Of a stretch of DNA of 64,000 nucleotides, positions 43,881-53,221 are shown piece by piece. Origin of the DNA: JARRKC01 sp963723965 (lineage in GTDB: Bacteria; Acidobacteriota; UBA6911; RPQK01; JAPXNP01); the NCBI GenBank assembly GCA_963723965.1, contig CAVRSV010000008.1:186001-250000 (forward strand). Direction: 5' to 3'. Every line of letters begins with the position of its first letter. The stretch's first letter is position 1. A program made the position numbers and the translations under genes. The notes under the pieces were generated by a model. The model had not been told where the DNA came from and did no database searches. It worked only from the letters and a program-made list of their open reading frames with translations.

Positions 43881-44669
43881 CTAATTTCCGAGGTTCCGCT
43901 GCCGCAGCAGTCCCACCAGGAACCCGAGCATTCGCTCCTGGGCCTTCCGATGGCCCTGCTGGGCCTCCACATTGACGTAGGGAATGCCGGCGCGACCCGC
44001 CAGGACTGATAGAGAGCCGTCGTCGGTGACGAAGCGGTTGTTCTGGAGAACGACGTTGAAGTCGGCCTGGCTGAGTTTCGAAAAGAGATCCGGGTCGGTG
44101 ACGAAGAAGAAATCATCGGGGTCCCGCCGAAGGTTGACGAACACCTTGCGGGCGTCGAGAGCGTACGGGCCGCCGGGAAGGTAGCTCTCGACCGAATACC
44201 CGTCCTCCGTATTGTTGTGCAGCGTCACGATCGCCGAGGACGCGTCCAGGGAGTAGTTGCGCACGATCTCACGGGCGAAGTCCCGCACCACGGAGACGGC
44301 ACGAGCCTGGCCGGGACCCTCGGGGAGGACTGCGGCGGCGGCACCGGGGTCGGTGAAGACCCGGTTCGGATCGAAGTGGTAGGAGAGGCCGTCGAGGAGA
44401 AAGGCGATTTCCCGCTCGCCGGAGTGTCGCAGGACCAGGATTCGGCCGCCACGGCGTCGGATGAGATGCATCGCGGCCTCGACCGAGGTGCTCTCATTCT
44501 CGTGCAGGTTGAACAGGAGGAGGTCCGAGCCCCGGGCGCGGTACAGGACCGACTCGATCGGAGTATCGCCCAGACGGTACGCGTGCGCCGAAGATGTGAT
44601 CCCGCGGCGCACACAGCCGACCGAGAGCAGAAGCAGACTCAGGAGCAGGCCAGCGAGGGCGTTTCGCAC
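43881..44669 (-). CDS. lipoprotein of unknown function with HENE motif
   Basis: This is a 262-residue protein with a lipobox at residues 15-19 (LLSVGC), so it is a predicted lipoprotein. The body has a conserved-looking core: LLFNLHENESTSVEAAMHLIRRRGGRILVLRHSGEREIAFLLDG (HENE), YHFDPNRVFTD and AIVTLHNNTEDGYSVESYLPGG. I recognise no named family. The HxxE-like HENE and the later H in TLHNN could form a metal site, which would fit a zinc peptidase or amidase, but this is only a suggestion. It is convergent with the UshA-like gene. Confidence 0.6.
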   Translation of the reverse strand: MRNALAGLLLSLLLLSVGCVRRGITSSAHAYRLGDTPIESVLYRARGSDLLLFNLHENESTSVEAAMHLIRRRGGRILVLRHSGEREIAFLLDGLSYHFDPNRVFTDPGAAAAVLPEGPGQARAVSVVRDFAREIVRNYSLDASSAIVTLHNNTEDGYSVESYLPGGPYALDARKVFVNLRRDPDDFFFVTDPDLFSKLSQADFNVVLQNNRFVTDDGSLSVLAGRAGIPYVNVEAQQGHRKAQERMLGFLVGLLRQRNLGN

Positions 44670-44703
44670 AGTCTCTCATCGGACCATATTGGTCCCGAGA
44701 GGG

Positions 44704-45477
44704 TCAACTTCTCGAGGTTGCCGAAGCGTTCTGACCGTTAGCGGGAGCGACCAGCCCATCCCCCCGTTCGAGGGCGTCGACGTCGATGACGATGTGCTTG
44801 CGCTGGTACTGGATCCAGCCCTTCTTCTTGAGCGAGGACATGATGTTCGAAAGGTAGGGTCGGTTGGCCCCGGTCAGCCGGGCGAGGAAGTCGTGGGACA
44901 GCCGCAGTTTGAGACGCACGACATTCCCCTTGCGAGCCAGACGGTGCCCGTGCTTGTTCCCCAGTCGCAGCAGTGCCTGAATCAGTCGCTGCTGAATGTC
45001 CATGAAACAGAGCGCCTTGACCTCCTCCTGTGCCTGGTGCACCTGCTGCAGCAGGAGCTGGATCAGGTTGTGACAGACGACGGGCCGTTCCCGGGCCAGG
45101 GTGAAGAAGTCCTCCCGCTTCATGGACGAAATCCAGGCTTCCTCGTGCGCCACGGCCTGGGTCTGGTGAAGCGGCCGGGTGCCGACGGAATCGAGTCCGA
45201 AAACATCGCCTCCCTTGAGAATCTCGATGGTCTTCTCCCGATGGGAATCGGGGACCAGGGACAGGCGGACCGAGCCGCGATTGACGAAGAACAGGCTGTC
45301 GGCGGCATCGCCGGCGTGGAAGATGACCTGCCCTTCAGGCACGATCCGGTCGTTCAGCCGGCGGACGACGGCCTTGAGATCGTCGTCGGTCAGACCCGCC
45401 AGGAGCTCGGCCCGGCTGAGGTGCCAGATCCGGTCAGACTGGTCCAGCGTCTCCAGTAGGCTTGCATGGTGACTCAT
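44704..45477 (-). CDS. Crp/Fnr family transcriptional regulator
   Basis: This is a 257-residue regulator. The effector domain spans about 20-150 (HLSRAELLAGLTDDDLKAVVRRLNDRIV, EGQVIFHAGDAADSLFFVNRGSVRLSL, LKGGDVFGLDSVG). A long dimer helix follows, then a winged helix-turn-helix near 190-225 (RLKLRLSHDFLARLTGANRPYLSNIMSSLKKKGWIQY). The recognition helix has R-x-x-L-S, as in CRP/FNR members. There is no N-terminal cysteine set, so it is not an oxygen-sensing Fnr. The effector is unknown. A perfect TGACATGTCA palindrome lies 20 bases upstream of its start, so it may control itself. Confidence 0.92.
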   Translation of the reverse strand: MSHHASLLETLDQSDRIWHLSRAELLAGLTDDDLKAVVRRLNDRIVPEGQVIFHAGDAADSLFFVNRGSVRLSLVPDSHREKTIEILKGGDVFGLDSVGTRPLHQTQAVAHEEAWISSMKREDFFTLARERPVVCHNLIQLLLQQVHQAQEEVKALCFMDIQQRLIQALLRLGNKHGHRLARKGNVVRLKLRLSHDFLARLTGANRPYLSNIMSSLKKKGWIQYQRKHIVIDVDALERGDGLVAPANGQNASATSRS

Positions 45478-45633
45478 GTAATCCCCGCAATCCAGTTGAC
45501 ATGTCAGTTGGTCGAGGTGTGTTTACCTAGTCAAACGCCCGGGCGCAGAAAAAGTTCCACCTCCAACGATTTTTCTCGGTCGTGCTCGACTCGTCCGAGC
45601 GGGACCGATCGAATTGATCTATTCTTACTGACG

Positions 45634-47201
45634 ATGAAACGAACGATTCTGCTCATTTTCACCCTCCTGATTTTCGCGCCGGCCGTCGCCGTGATGGGCG
45701 AGTCGCACCTCACCGTATTGTCTGCGCTGAGAAACGAAGAAGCGCGGAGCCCGGAACTGGACCGGCTCCTGATCCATCTGACCGACGTGAACGGCCCTCG
45801 GGTTACGGGCTCCCCCGGTTTCCGGAAAGCCGCCGAATGGGCCCGAGAAACTCTGACGGGCTGGGGGATGGAGAACTCCCGCCTGGAGGACTGGGGTGAG
45901 TTCGGACGGGGCTGGGATTTTCAGAAATGCCGGGTCGAAATGACCGAGCCCTATTACTTCCCTCTGATCGCCTATCCCGAAGTCTGGACCGCAAGCCTGC
46001 AGGGTCCCGTCGAAGGGACTCCGGTGCCGGTCGAGATCAATGAGGAGAAGGACCTCGAGCAATATCGCGGGAAGCTGCAGGGCGCGATCGTCCTGATGCC
46101 CCGGCGAGCGAGCGCGTACGGCGGATACGAGCCCGAGAGCGGACGCTATTCCGAGGCCCAGTTGAAGGAACTGGTCCAGGCTCCGGCCATGCCGAGCGGC
46201 GACCCCCAGGCCCGCCGCGAGCGGTACCGGGCACGCCGGGAGTTCGCACGAAAAGTCCGGGCCTTTCTGCGCGATGAGGGAGTTCGTGTCGTGCTGAAGG
46301 AAAGCGACGGGAGCGATGGAACGGTGTTCGTCTCGAGCGGGGGGCCGGAAAGGTGGACGAACCGCTGGGAGTCCCCTCCGTTGTCGTCTCGGCCGAGCAG
46401 TTCGGCCGGATGATGCGCATCCTGAAGGCGGGGGCGCCGCTGAAGGTCCATGTGGAACTGGAGTCCCGCATTCTGGCCGATCGAACCCAGGGCTATAACG
46501 TGCTGGCCGAGCTTCCCGGCACGGATCCCGCAGTGGCCGACCAGATCGTCATGTTGGGGGCCCACCTCGATTCCTGGCAGGCGGGCACCGGGGCCACGGA
46601 CGATGCCGCCGGCTGTGTCGTCGTCATGGAGGCCGTACGATTGCTCAAGAACCTCGACATTCCCCTGCGTCGGACCCTCCGGATCGCTCTCTGGAGCGCT
46701 GAAGAACAGGGCCTGCTCGGCTCGGAGGCCTACGTGAAGAATCATTTTGCCGATCCCGAGACGGGCCGGACCCTGCCCGAGTACGATAAACTCGATGCCT
46801 ACTACAACCTCGACAACGGCTCCGGGAAGATTCGGGGCATCTACCTCCAGGGCAACGATGCGGTACGCCCGATTTTCGAGCAATTCATCGAGCCCATCCG
46901 CGATCTCGGGGTGACGACCGTGACCATCCGCAACACCGGAGGAACCGACCACCTTTCCTTCGATGCGGTCGGGCTGCCGGGCTTTCAGTTCATCCAGGAC
47001 CCCCTCGACTACGAAACGCGGACCCATCATTCGAACATGGACGTCTACGAGCATGCCTCGATCGCGGACCTGAAGCAGGCGGCGGTCGTGATGGCCTGGT
47101 TCGTCTATCGCACGGCCCAGCTGGACGAACGGCTTCCGCGGGAGCGCTCCCCACTGAAGCCGGCCGACGACAGCGGCGAGGCGGGGGAAGGGGGCGAGTA
47201 G
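45634..47201 (+). CDS. M28 family metallopeptidase, exported (frameshifted)
   Basis: Corrected length is about 522 residues. The signal peptide is MKRTILLIFTLLIFAPAVAVMG. A PA-like insert domain (VPVEINEEKDLEQYRGKLQGAIVLM) is followed by the M28 core. Its zinc ligands lie in MLGAHLDSWQAGTGATDDAAGC (His, Asp), ALWSAEEQGLLGSEAY (Glu-Glu) and a late His in THHSNMDVYEH. These enzymes remove amino acids from peptide ends in the periplasm or outside. A one-base deletion in the run of six G at 46339-46344 splits the frame between TVFVSSGG and KVDEPLGVPSVVVS. It starts a four-gene run with the LD-carboxypeptidase one base after its stop. Confidence 0.88.
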
Positions 47202-47202
47202 C

Positions 47203-48240
47203 GTGAAGAGACGTCATTTTCTGGGAGGCTGCGTCTCGACGGTCGCCCTGTCGGGAGGGCTGGCGGGCCCGTTCCTGCGGGCAGCCGGAACGGCTGAGAA
47301 GAAGCCGGCACGGCTGCGACCGGGGGCCCGGGTCGCGCTGATCAATCCCGCCGGAGCCACGGCCCATCGCGTCGAAGTCCAGATCGTCACGGAAAGCCTT
47401 CAGGCGCTGGGGCTCGAGGTCAAGCCGGCGGAGCACCTGCTGGATCGCTACGGCTATCTGGCGGGTACCGATGCCGAGCGGGCGGCGGACGTCAACGCCC
47501 AGTTCGCCGACGAGTCGATCGCCGGGGTCGTGGCGGTTCGCGGGGGGTGGGGCTGCGCGAGAATCCTGCCCCTGCTGGATTTCGAAATGATTGCCCGCAA
47601 TCCCAAGGTCCTGATCGGCTACAGCGATGTGACGGCACTGTTGCTGGCCGTGCATACGCGGACGGGTCTGGTGACCTTTCACGGCCCGGTCGGGCTCGGC
47701 CCGTGGAATCACTTCACCGTGGACTACTTCAAGCGCGTCCTGTTCGACGGCGAAGCCGTGCTGTACCGAAATCCCACGGCAACCGGGGACAATCTGACCC
47801 AGGTGACGAACCGGATCCAAACGATCGTGCCGGGCAAGGCCCGGGGGCGACTGCTCGGCGGCAATCTGACGGTGCTGTCGGCCATCGTCGGCTCGCCCTA
47901 CCTGCCCGACTGGGAGGGCGCGATTCTGTTCCTGGAGGACATCAACGAGAACATCTACCGCATCGACCGGATGCTGACTCAGCTGAAACTGGCCGGGATT
48001 CTGGGCCGGATTTCCGGGCTCGTCTTCGGTCAGTGCACCGACTGCGATCCGGGTGAGGGATACGGATCGCTGACGCTGGAGCAGGTATTCGACGACCACA
48101 TCCGGCCTCTCGGGGTCCCGGCCTATCAGGGGGCCATGATCGGCCACATCCGCGACAAATTCACCCTGCCGGAGGGGCTTCCCGTGGAAATCGACGCTGA
48201 CCAGGGGACCATTCAGCTTCTCGAGTCGCCCGTGAGTTGA
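47203..48240 (+). CDS. LD-carboxypeptidase (peptidase S66)
   Basis: This is a 345-residue enzyme that trims the terminal D-Ala from peptidoglycan tetrapeptides (muramoyltetrapeptide carboxypeptidase) or a related muropeptide. The GTG start at 47203 follows the M28 stop by one base. The N-terminus MKRRHFLGGCVSTVALSG looks like a twin-arginine or Sec signal (RR-HFL). The catalytic serine is in LIGYSDVTALLLA, the Glu in ILFLEDINENIYRID and the His in MIGHIRDKFTLPEGLPVEID, so the S66 triad is complete. Export places it in the periplasm, unlike cytosolic LdcA. Confidence 0.9.
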   Translation: MKRRHFLGGCVSTVALSGGLAGPFLRAAGTAEKKPARLRPGARVALINPAGATAHRVEVQIVTESLQALGLEVKPAEHLLDRYGYLAGTDAERAADVNAQFADESIAGVVAVRGGWGCARILPLLDFEMIARNPKVLIGYSDVTALLLAVHTRTGLVTFHGPVGLGPWNHFTVDYFKRVLFDGEAVLYRNPTATGDNLTQVTNRIQTIVPGKARGRLLGGNLTVLSAIVGSPYLPDWEGAILFLEDINENIYRIDRMLTQLKLAGILGRISGLVFGQCTDCDPGEGYGSLTLEQVFDDHIRPLGVPAYQGAMIGHIRDKFTLPEGLPVEIDADQGTIQLLESPVS

Positions 48241-48249
48241 GGGAGCGTC

Positions 48250-48927
48250 ATGTACGATTTTCAGCCTCTTCCGTTCGAGCGTTTCCCAGACAGGGTCTCG
48301 GCGCGGAAGGCCCGCCAGTTCTTCGAGCGGATGCGTCGGAGACGAAGCGTGCGGGCCTTTTCCTCCGAGCCCGTGCCCCGCGAGTGGATCGAGTTGGCCA
48401 TCCGAACGGCGGGTACGGCGCCCTCCGGGGCGAACTGCCAGCCCTGGCACTTCGCCGTCGTTTCCGATCCCGCAGTCAAGGCCCGGATCCGACAGGCGGC
48501 GGAGGCCGAGGAGAGGAAGAGCTACGAGGGCCGGATGCCGCAGGAGTGGCTGGAGGAGCTCGAGCCCGTCGGCACCGACTGGCACAAGCCGTACCTGGAG
48601 ACGGCCCCGTGGCTGGTGGCGGTCTTTGCGGAATCCTATCGCGTGCTCGAGGGTCAGACGAAACGGAAGAACTACTACGTGCAGGAGAGTGTCGGCATTG
48701 CCTGCGGCCTGTTCATTGCGGCGATCCATCAAATGGGGCTCGCCACGCTGACCCACACGCCGAGCCCGATGGGCTTTCTGGGGGAAATCTTGCAGCGACC
48801 CGCCAACGAACGGCCTTTCATGCTGTTCCCCGTGGGGTACCCGGCTTCGGACGCGACCGTTCCCGTCCTCGAAAAGAAGGATCTCGGACAGTTCTCGAGC
48901 TGGTTTACTGCTCCGGGGAAACCGTAG
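48250..48927 (+). CDS. nitroreductase family protein, iodotyrosine deiodinase-like
   Basis: This is a 225-residue FMN-dependent enzyme. The sequence RRRRSVRAFSSEPVPREWIELAIRTAGTAPSGANCQPWHF is the nitroreductase N-terminal core. EGRMPQEWLEEL, YYVQESVGIACGLFIAAIHQMGL and TLTHTPSPMGFL match the iodotyrosine deiodinase (IYD) subfamily closely. In bacteria such proteins reductively dehalogenate halotyrosines or reduce related phenols. The lid residues Tyr, Glu and Lys used by IYD to hold the zwitterion appear in AEERKSYEGRMPQEW and TKRKNYYVQES, but the match is by eye. The ATG at 48250 has GAGGGAG upstream. It is part of the same run as the LD-carboxypeptidase. Confidence 0.85.
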   Translation: MYDFQPLPFERFPDRVSARKARQFFERMRRRRSVRAFSSEPVPREWIELAIRTAGTAPSGANCQPWHFAVVSDPAVKARIRQAAEAEERKSYEGRMPQEWLEELEPVGTDWHKPYLETAPWLVAVFAESYRVLEGQTKRKNYYVQESVGIACGLFIAAIHQMGLATLTHTPSPMGFLGEILQRPANERPFMLFPVGYPASDATVPVLEKKDLGQFSSWFTAPGKP

Positions 48928-48953
48928 GCGGAGCTCGCCGGACAGGGGGCCGG

Positions 48954-49973
48954 ATGTCCATCTTCAAGTCACTCGAGGAAGCGAAGCACCGCCGCCGACG
49001 GCTGCTGCGGCGCCGCTTCGTAAGCTTCGTGCTGGTCGGAACGGGAGGCTACTTCGCCTACCGCTGGTGGCGATCGCGGCCCCAGGCACTGATCCAGCGT
49101 CAGGCCTCTTACCTCACTCCGAATCGGGACTTCTACTCGGTCGCGATCCGACCCGGATTTCGGCCCCGCGTCGATGCGGACTCGTGGCGGCTGCGGGTCG
49201 AGGGACCCGCGGGGAGCCGCGAATACGGCCTGGCCGAGCTGCGACGGGGAGAGGTGCTGAAAACCGTGCGCACCCTCTGCTGCGTGGGGAATCCGGTGGG
49301 CGGGACCGCGGTGGGGAACGCCGAATGGACGGCGGTCCCCCTGGCAACGGTGCTGGAGCCGGTGCTCGGTGACGTGCCGGCCGACTGGAGGGTGACCTTT
49401 CATGCCCTGGACGGCTTCTATTCGAGCGTTCCGCTGTCGCTGGCCCTCGACCCGGAGAGCATCCTGGCCTGGGAAATGAACGGCGTGGAACTCCCTGCCG
49501 CACACGGGTATCCGCTCCGGGTCCTCCTCCCCGGGCGCTACGGCATGAAGCAGCCGCGCTGGCTGGAGAAGATCACCGTGCAGCAGGGAGGCAGCGGCTA
49601 CTGGGAAAGGCGGGGATGGTGCAGCGAGTGCCGACTGCACATGTTGAGTCGGATCGATTCGGCCCGACCGGCCTCCGACGGAGGCTGGGCGGTCCGGGGC
49701 GTGGCCTTCTGCGGTGAGAAGGCGGTGGGTCGGGTCGAGATCAGCGCGGATGACGGAGCCCGCTGGCAGGCTGCGCGCCTTCTGGACCCGGCGCTGCCGA
49801 ACGCCTGGGTCCGCTGGGAGGCCCGCTGGCAGCCGCCCGGCGGCGGTGAATATGTGCTCGGCGTCCGGGTTTGCGATGAGGCAGGAAATCGCCAGGAAGA
49901 GACCGTCAGTGGTGCGTGGCCGTCAGGGGCGACCGGCCTCCATCGGGTGATCGTCCGGGTCCCGGCCGGTTAG
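48954..49973 (+). CDS. sulfite-oxidase-like molybdopterin oxidoreductase
   Basis: This is a 339-residue protein. A membrane helix near residues 22-36 (FVSFVLVGTGGYFAYRW) anchors it with the enzyme outside. The molybdopterin domain has DFYSVAIRPGFRPRVDADSWRLRVEG and the molybdenum-ligand cysteine region VRTLCCVGNPVGG (Cys109/110). LDGFYSSVPLSLAL, HGYPLRVLLPGRYGMKQPRWLEKI and a dimerisation domain (VRGVAFCGEKAVGRVEISADDGARWQ) follow. These match the sulfite oxidase/MsrP-like family (SUOX fold). It may oxidise sulfite or reduce an S-oxide. No haem subunit is adjacent. It starts 26 bases after the nitroreductase stop; its end overlaps the hemW end by 51 bases. Confidence 0.85.
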   Translation: MSIFKSLEEAKHRRRRLLRRRFVSFVLVGTGGYFAYRWWRSRPQALIQRQASYLTPNRDFYSVAIRPGFRPRVDADSWRLRVEGPAGSREYGLAELRRGEVLKTVRTLCCVGNPVGGTAVGNAEWTAVPLATVLEPVLGDVPADWRVTFHALDGFYSSVPLSLALDPESILAWEMNGVELPAAHGYPLRVLLPGRYGMKQPRWLEKITVQQGGSGYWERRGWCSECRLHMLSRIDSARPASDGGWAVRGVAFCGEKAVGRVEISADDGARWQAARLLDPALPNAWVRWEARWQPPGGGEYVLGVRVCDEAGNRQEETVSGAWPSGATGLHRVIVRVPAG

Positions 49974-51284
49974 GCTGCTGCGGCCCGCCTTGGGAGCGGG
50001 GGCGGGAGCCAGGCCGGTTTTCTCGCTGCCGTGTCCAGGGTCCGCCACCGAGGCCGCGTCCGGATCGGGCGCGATGGAGCGGGCGGACTTGAGGAACTCG
50101 TTGCAGACCTCGTTGGCCAGCAGTTTGCCGCGCCGGGTCAATCTCAGCCGATCGCCGTCGCGGGCCAGCAGGTTCTGCTCCGTCAGGAAATTGATGGAGA
50201 GTCGGAACAGGCCTTCGAAATCGCAGCGGTACTTGCGCGAGAGTCGGCTGGTCGAGATCCCCTGACCCATGCGCAAACCGAGCATGATCTCCTCGCCCAT
50301 GGCGAGATTCCACTCCAGGTGCTCCAGATTTGCCCTGGGCACGTCTCCCCGGTTCGCGCCGGCGAAATAGGCCGCCCAGTCGTAGGTGTTCGTCCAGCGT
50401 GTTCCGTCCGCGTAGGAGGCGGCGCTGATGCCGAAACCGAGGTAGGGTGAGTTCGTCCAGTAGGACAGGTTGTGGATGCACTCGTAGCCGGGCAGGGCAT
50501 AGTTCGAAATCTCGTACTGACCGTAGCCGGCGGCCTGAGTCAAATCCATGGCCATCTCGTACATGTCGGCGACCTGATCGTCGGAAGACTCTTCGAGGGC
50601 GCCGATCTCGACGAGGTGGCCGAAGGGCGTGCCCGGTTCGACGGAGAGGCTGTACAGCGACAAGTGCTCGGGGCCCAGCTGAAGGGCGCGCTCCAGGTCG
50701 CTGCGCCATTCTTTCAGCGTCTGGTTGGGCAGGCCGAACATCAGATCGAGGGAAACGTTTTCGAAGCCGGCGCCGCGGAACCACTCATAGCTGCGCAGTG
50801 CGTCCCTGGCGCTGTGGATCCGCCCCAGGCGCTTGAGATGGTGATCGTGGAAGGACTGGACACCCAGGCTGATGCGGTCGAAACCCAGTTCGAGCAGCCG
50901 GTCGCAGGAAGCGGGGCTCACCGTGCCCGGATTGCATTCGATGGTCCATTCGGAGTCGCTGGAGAAGTTGAAGGTTCCCTCGAGGGCGCGGATGATGGCC
51001 TCGATCTCGTCGCCCGTCAGTTCGGAGGGAGTTCCCCCACCCAGGAACAGGGTCTGCGCCCCTTCACCGCGCCACACCGATGCCCGGATCTCCTGCTCCA
51101 GGGCAGACAGGTACCGACTGCGGTCCGTCGGCTCCACCGGCCGAGAATGGAAATCGCAGTAGTAGCACTTGTGTGCACAGATCGGAATATGGACGTAGAT
51201 TGCGAAGCTTGCGCCCCTCACACTAGGAGTGATTCTCTCACGAAAACCGGATCTTTGTGGAAACGGTCCCCCTTGCCGTAGCAT
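49923..51284 (-). CDS. hemW: radical SAM heme chaperone HemW
   Basis: This is a protein of about 453 residues. The radical SAM motif IYVHIPICAHKCYYCDFH has cysteines at about 36, 40 and 43. LFLGGGTPSELTGDEIEAI, ISLGVQSFHDHHLKRLGR, NVSLDLMFGLPNQTLKEW and SYWTNSPYLGFGISAASY are HemW signatures. The C-terminal domain is present (GLRMGQGISTSRLSRKY; RLRLTRRGKLLANEV). HemW inserts heme into apoproteins and is not the oxygen-independent coproporphyrinogen oxidase HemN, with which it is often confused. A GTG at 51221 is an alternative start nearer the conserved block. The final 45 residues are low in conservation and overlap the convergent gene. Confidence 0.92.
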   Translation of the reverse strand: MLRQGGPFPQRSGFRERITPSVRGASFAIYVHIPICAHKCYYCDFHSRPVEPTDRSRYLSALEQEIRASVWRGEGAQTLFLGGGTPSELTGDEIEAIIRALEGTFNFSSDSEWTIECNPGTVSPASCDRLLELGFDRISLGVQSFHDHHLKRLGRIHSARDALRSYEWFRGAGFENVSLDLMFGLPNQTLKEWRSDLERALQLGPEHLSLYSLSVEPGTPFGHLVEIGALEESSDDQVADMYEMAMDLTQAAGYGQYEISNYALPGYECIHNLSYWTNSPYLGFGISAASYADGTRWTNTYDWAAYFAGANRGDVPRANLEHLEWNLAMGEEIMLGLRMGQGISTSRLSRKYRCDFEGLFRLSINFLTEQNLLARDGDRLRLTRRGKLLANEVCNEFLKSARSIAPDPDAASVADPGHGSEKTGLAPAPAPKAGRSSLTGRDPDDHPMEAGRP

Positions 51285-51394
51285 ACAGGGCGGTGAGGTC
51301 AGGACGGGCCCTGCGAGGGTCCGGAAGGTGTGAAATCGGGGGCCGCCGGGCTCGTGCCGAGCCGGCGGCCGTGCCATCGGATGAAGGTTAGGAC

Positions 51395-53206
51395 ATGGAC
51401 AAGACTCCCAAGCGGCTGGTGATCGTCGGGGGCGTGGCGGCCGGTGCCTCGGCCGCTGCCAAGGCCCGACGGATGAGTGAAGAGATCGAGATCGTGCTGA
51501 TCGAGGCCGGCCCTTACATCAGCTTTGCCAACTGTGGGCTCCCCTATTATGTGGGCGGGGAAATCGGGCAGCGAGAGAAACTCTTCGTCACGGACGCCGA
51601 TGGCTTTGGACGCCGGTTCCGAGTGGATGTGCGAACCGGATGCCGCGCCGTCGAAGTGGATCCGGAACGCCGTCTGGTCAAACTCGAAGCCCGTTCCGCC
51701 AACCCCCGTGAACTGGCCTATGACCGGCTGATTCTGGCCACCGGGACGGTACCGGTGCGTCCTCCGATTCCGGGGCTGGATTCGCGCAGCGTGTTCACTG
51801 TGCGGACGGTCCCCGACGTCGATGCCATCCGCGCCCGGGTGAAGAGCCTGGACCGCGGTCAGGACGGTCCCGGCACGCCCGGCCGGGCCCTGGTGATGGG
51901 GGGCGGCTATATCGGGCTCGAGGCAGCCGAGCAGTTGCTTCACCTGGGCTTCGAGGTGGCGCTGGTCGAGCGGGCTCCGCAGATCATGCTGAGCATGGAC
52001 CCGGAGATGGCCTATCCCCTGCAGGTGGAGTTGGAGGCGGCGGGGGTGCGCATGATCGTCGGCGACGGTGTTGCCGAGGTGATTGAAACCGAGGACGGTC
52101 CGGTGGCTCGCACGGAACAGGGCAGGGAGCTTCCCTTCGATCTGGGAATCATGGCCCTGGGCGTCCGGCCCGCCGTTGAACTGGCCCGCCAGATGGGCCT
52201 GCGCCTCGGCGTCACCGGTGCCATCGAGGTCGACGCGTCCCAGCGGACCAGTGATCCCCGGGTCTTCGCGGCGGGCGACAACTGTGAAGCCCATCATCGG
52301 GTGCTTGGTCGACCCGTCAACATCCCGCTCGCAGGCCCGGCCAACAAGATGGGCCGGATTGCGGGCGCGAACGCCGCCCTCGACCTGACGGGGGCGGCGC
52401 CCGACGACCCCCGGAGAATGCGATTCCAGGGCGTGCTGGGGACGGCGGTGGTGCGCGTACTGAAGCGCTACGCCGCCACCACCGGGCTGACCGAGAAGCT
52501 GGCCCGGGACTGCGGAATTGCCGCGCAGGTGGTCTACATGGCGGGCGGCAGCCACGCCGGTTACTACCCCAATGCCGAGCCGTTGCTGCTCAAGGTCCTG
52601 TCCGATCCCGAGTCCGGGAGGCTGTTGGGAGCCCAGGCCGTGGGCGGGGAGGGGGTCGATAAGCGGGTGGACGTATTGGCGACGGCGGTCGCCGCGGGCC
52701 TTCGGATCGAGGATCTCGAACAGCTCGACCTCTGCTATGCGCCGCCGGTCGGCGCCGCCCGCGATGTGGCCATCATGCTCGGCTTTGCGGGCGAGAACGC
52801 CCGTCGGGGCCTGATGCCGTCCATGACTCCCGGCGAGTTGTTCGAAGAACTGGCCGGACCCAATCCGCCGGCGGTCGTCGATGTGCGGACCCACCCGGAA
52901 TTCACCCTGGGGCATGTCGCGGGAGCCCTGAACATCCCGGTCGACGATCTGAGGGACCGCCTGCAGGAGGTTCCCGTCGATCGTCCGCTGGTCCTGTACT
53001 GCCGCAGCGGCTATCGCAGCTACGTCGCCCAGCGCATCCTGCTCAACCGGGGCTGGACGGAAGTCCGGAACGTGCAGGGCGGGTACATGCTGATCGAGCA
53101 GACCCTGGCCGCCCGGGACGCGGGAAGATCCGCGGGGGAAAGTGCGAAGGCAAGTTCCGAGTTCCGGGTTTCGAGTTCCGAGGGCATGTTGCCGAAATCG
53201 TTCTGA
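51395..53206 (+). CDS. CoA-disulfide reductase with rhodanese domain
   Basis: This is a 603-residue FAD and NAD(P)H enzyme. The FAD site is RLVIVGGVAAGASAAAKARR. The single active cysteine is in SFANCGLPYYVGG (Cys47), as in CoA-disulfide/persulfide reductases. The NAD site is ALVMGGGYIGLEAAEQLL. A C-terminal rhodanese domain (about 475-570) has the persulfide cysteine in VLYCRSGYRS (Cys536). The two-domain layout matches CoADR-RHD/Npsr-type enzymes that reduce CoA persulfide or polysulfide. The last 25 residues (AKASSEFRVSSSEGMLPKSF) are low-complexity and come from the beginning of the repeat array. The ATG at 51395 follows GAAGGTTAGGAC. Confidence 0.93.
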   Translation: MDKTPKRLVIVGGVAAGASAAAKARRMSEEIEIVLIEAGPYISFANCGLPYYVGGEIGQREKLFVTDADGFGRRFRVDVRTGCRAVEVDPERRLVKLEARSANPRELAYDRLILATGTVPVRPPIPGLDSRSVFTVRTVPDVDAIRARVKSLDRGQDGPGTPGRALVMGGGYIGLEAAEQLLHLGFEVALVERAPQIMLSMDPEMAYPLQVELEAAGVRMIVGDGVAEVIETEDGPVARTEQGRELPFDLGIMALGVRPAVELARQMGLRLGVTGAIEVDASQRTSDPRVFAAGDNCEAHHRVLGRPVNIPLAGPANKMGRIAGANAALDLTGAAPDDPRRMRFQGVLGTAVVRVLKRYAATTGLTEKLARDCGIAAQVVYMAGGSHAGYYPNAEPLLLKVLSDPESGRLLGAQAVGGEGVDKRVDVLATAVAAGLRIEDLEQLDLCYAPPVGAARDVAIMLGFAGENARRGLMPSMTPGELFEELAGPNPPAVVDVRTHPEFTLGHVAGALNIPVDDLRDRLQEVPVDRPLVLYCRSGYRSYVAQRILLNRGWTEVRNVQGGYMLIEQTLAARDAGRSAGESAKASSEFRVSSSEGMLPKSF

Positions 53207-53221
53207 CGCGGCTTCCGCCGT

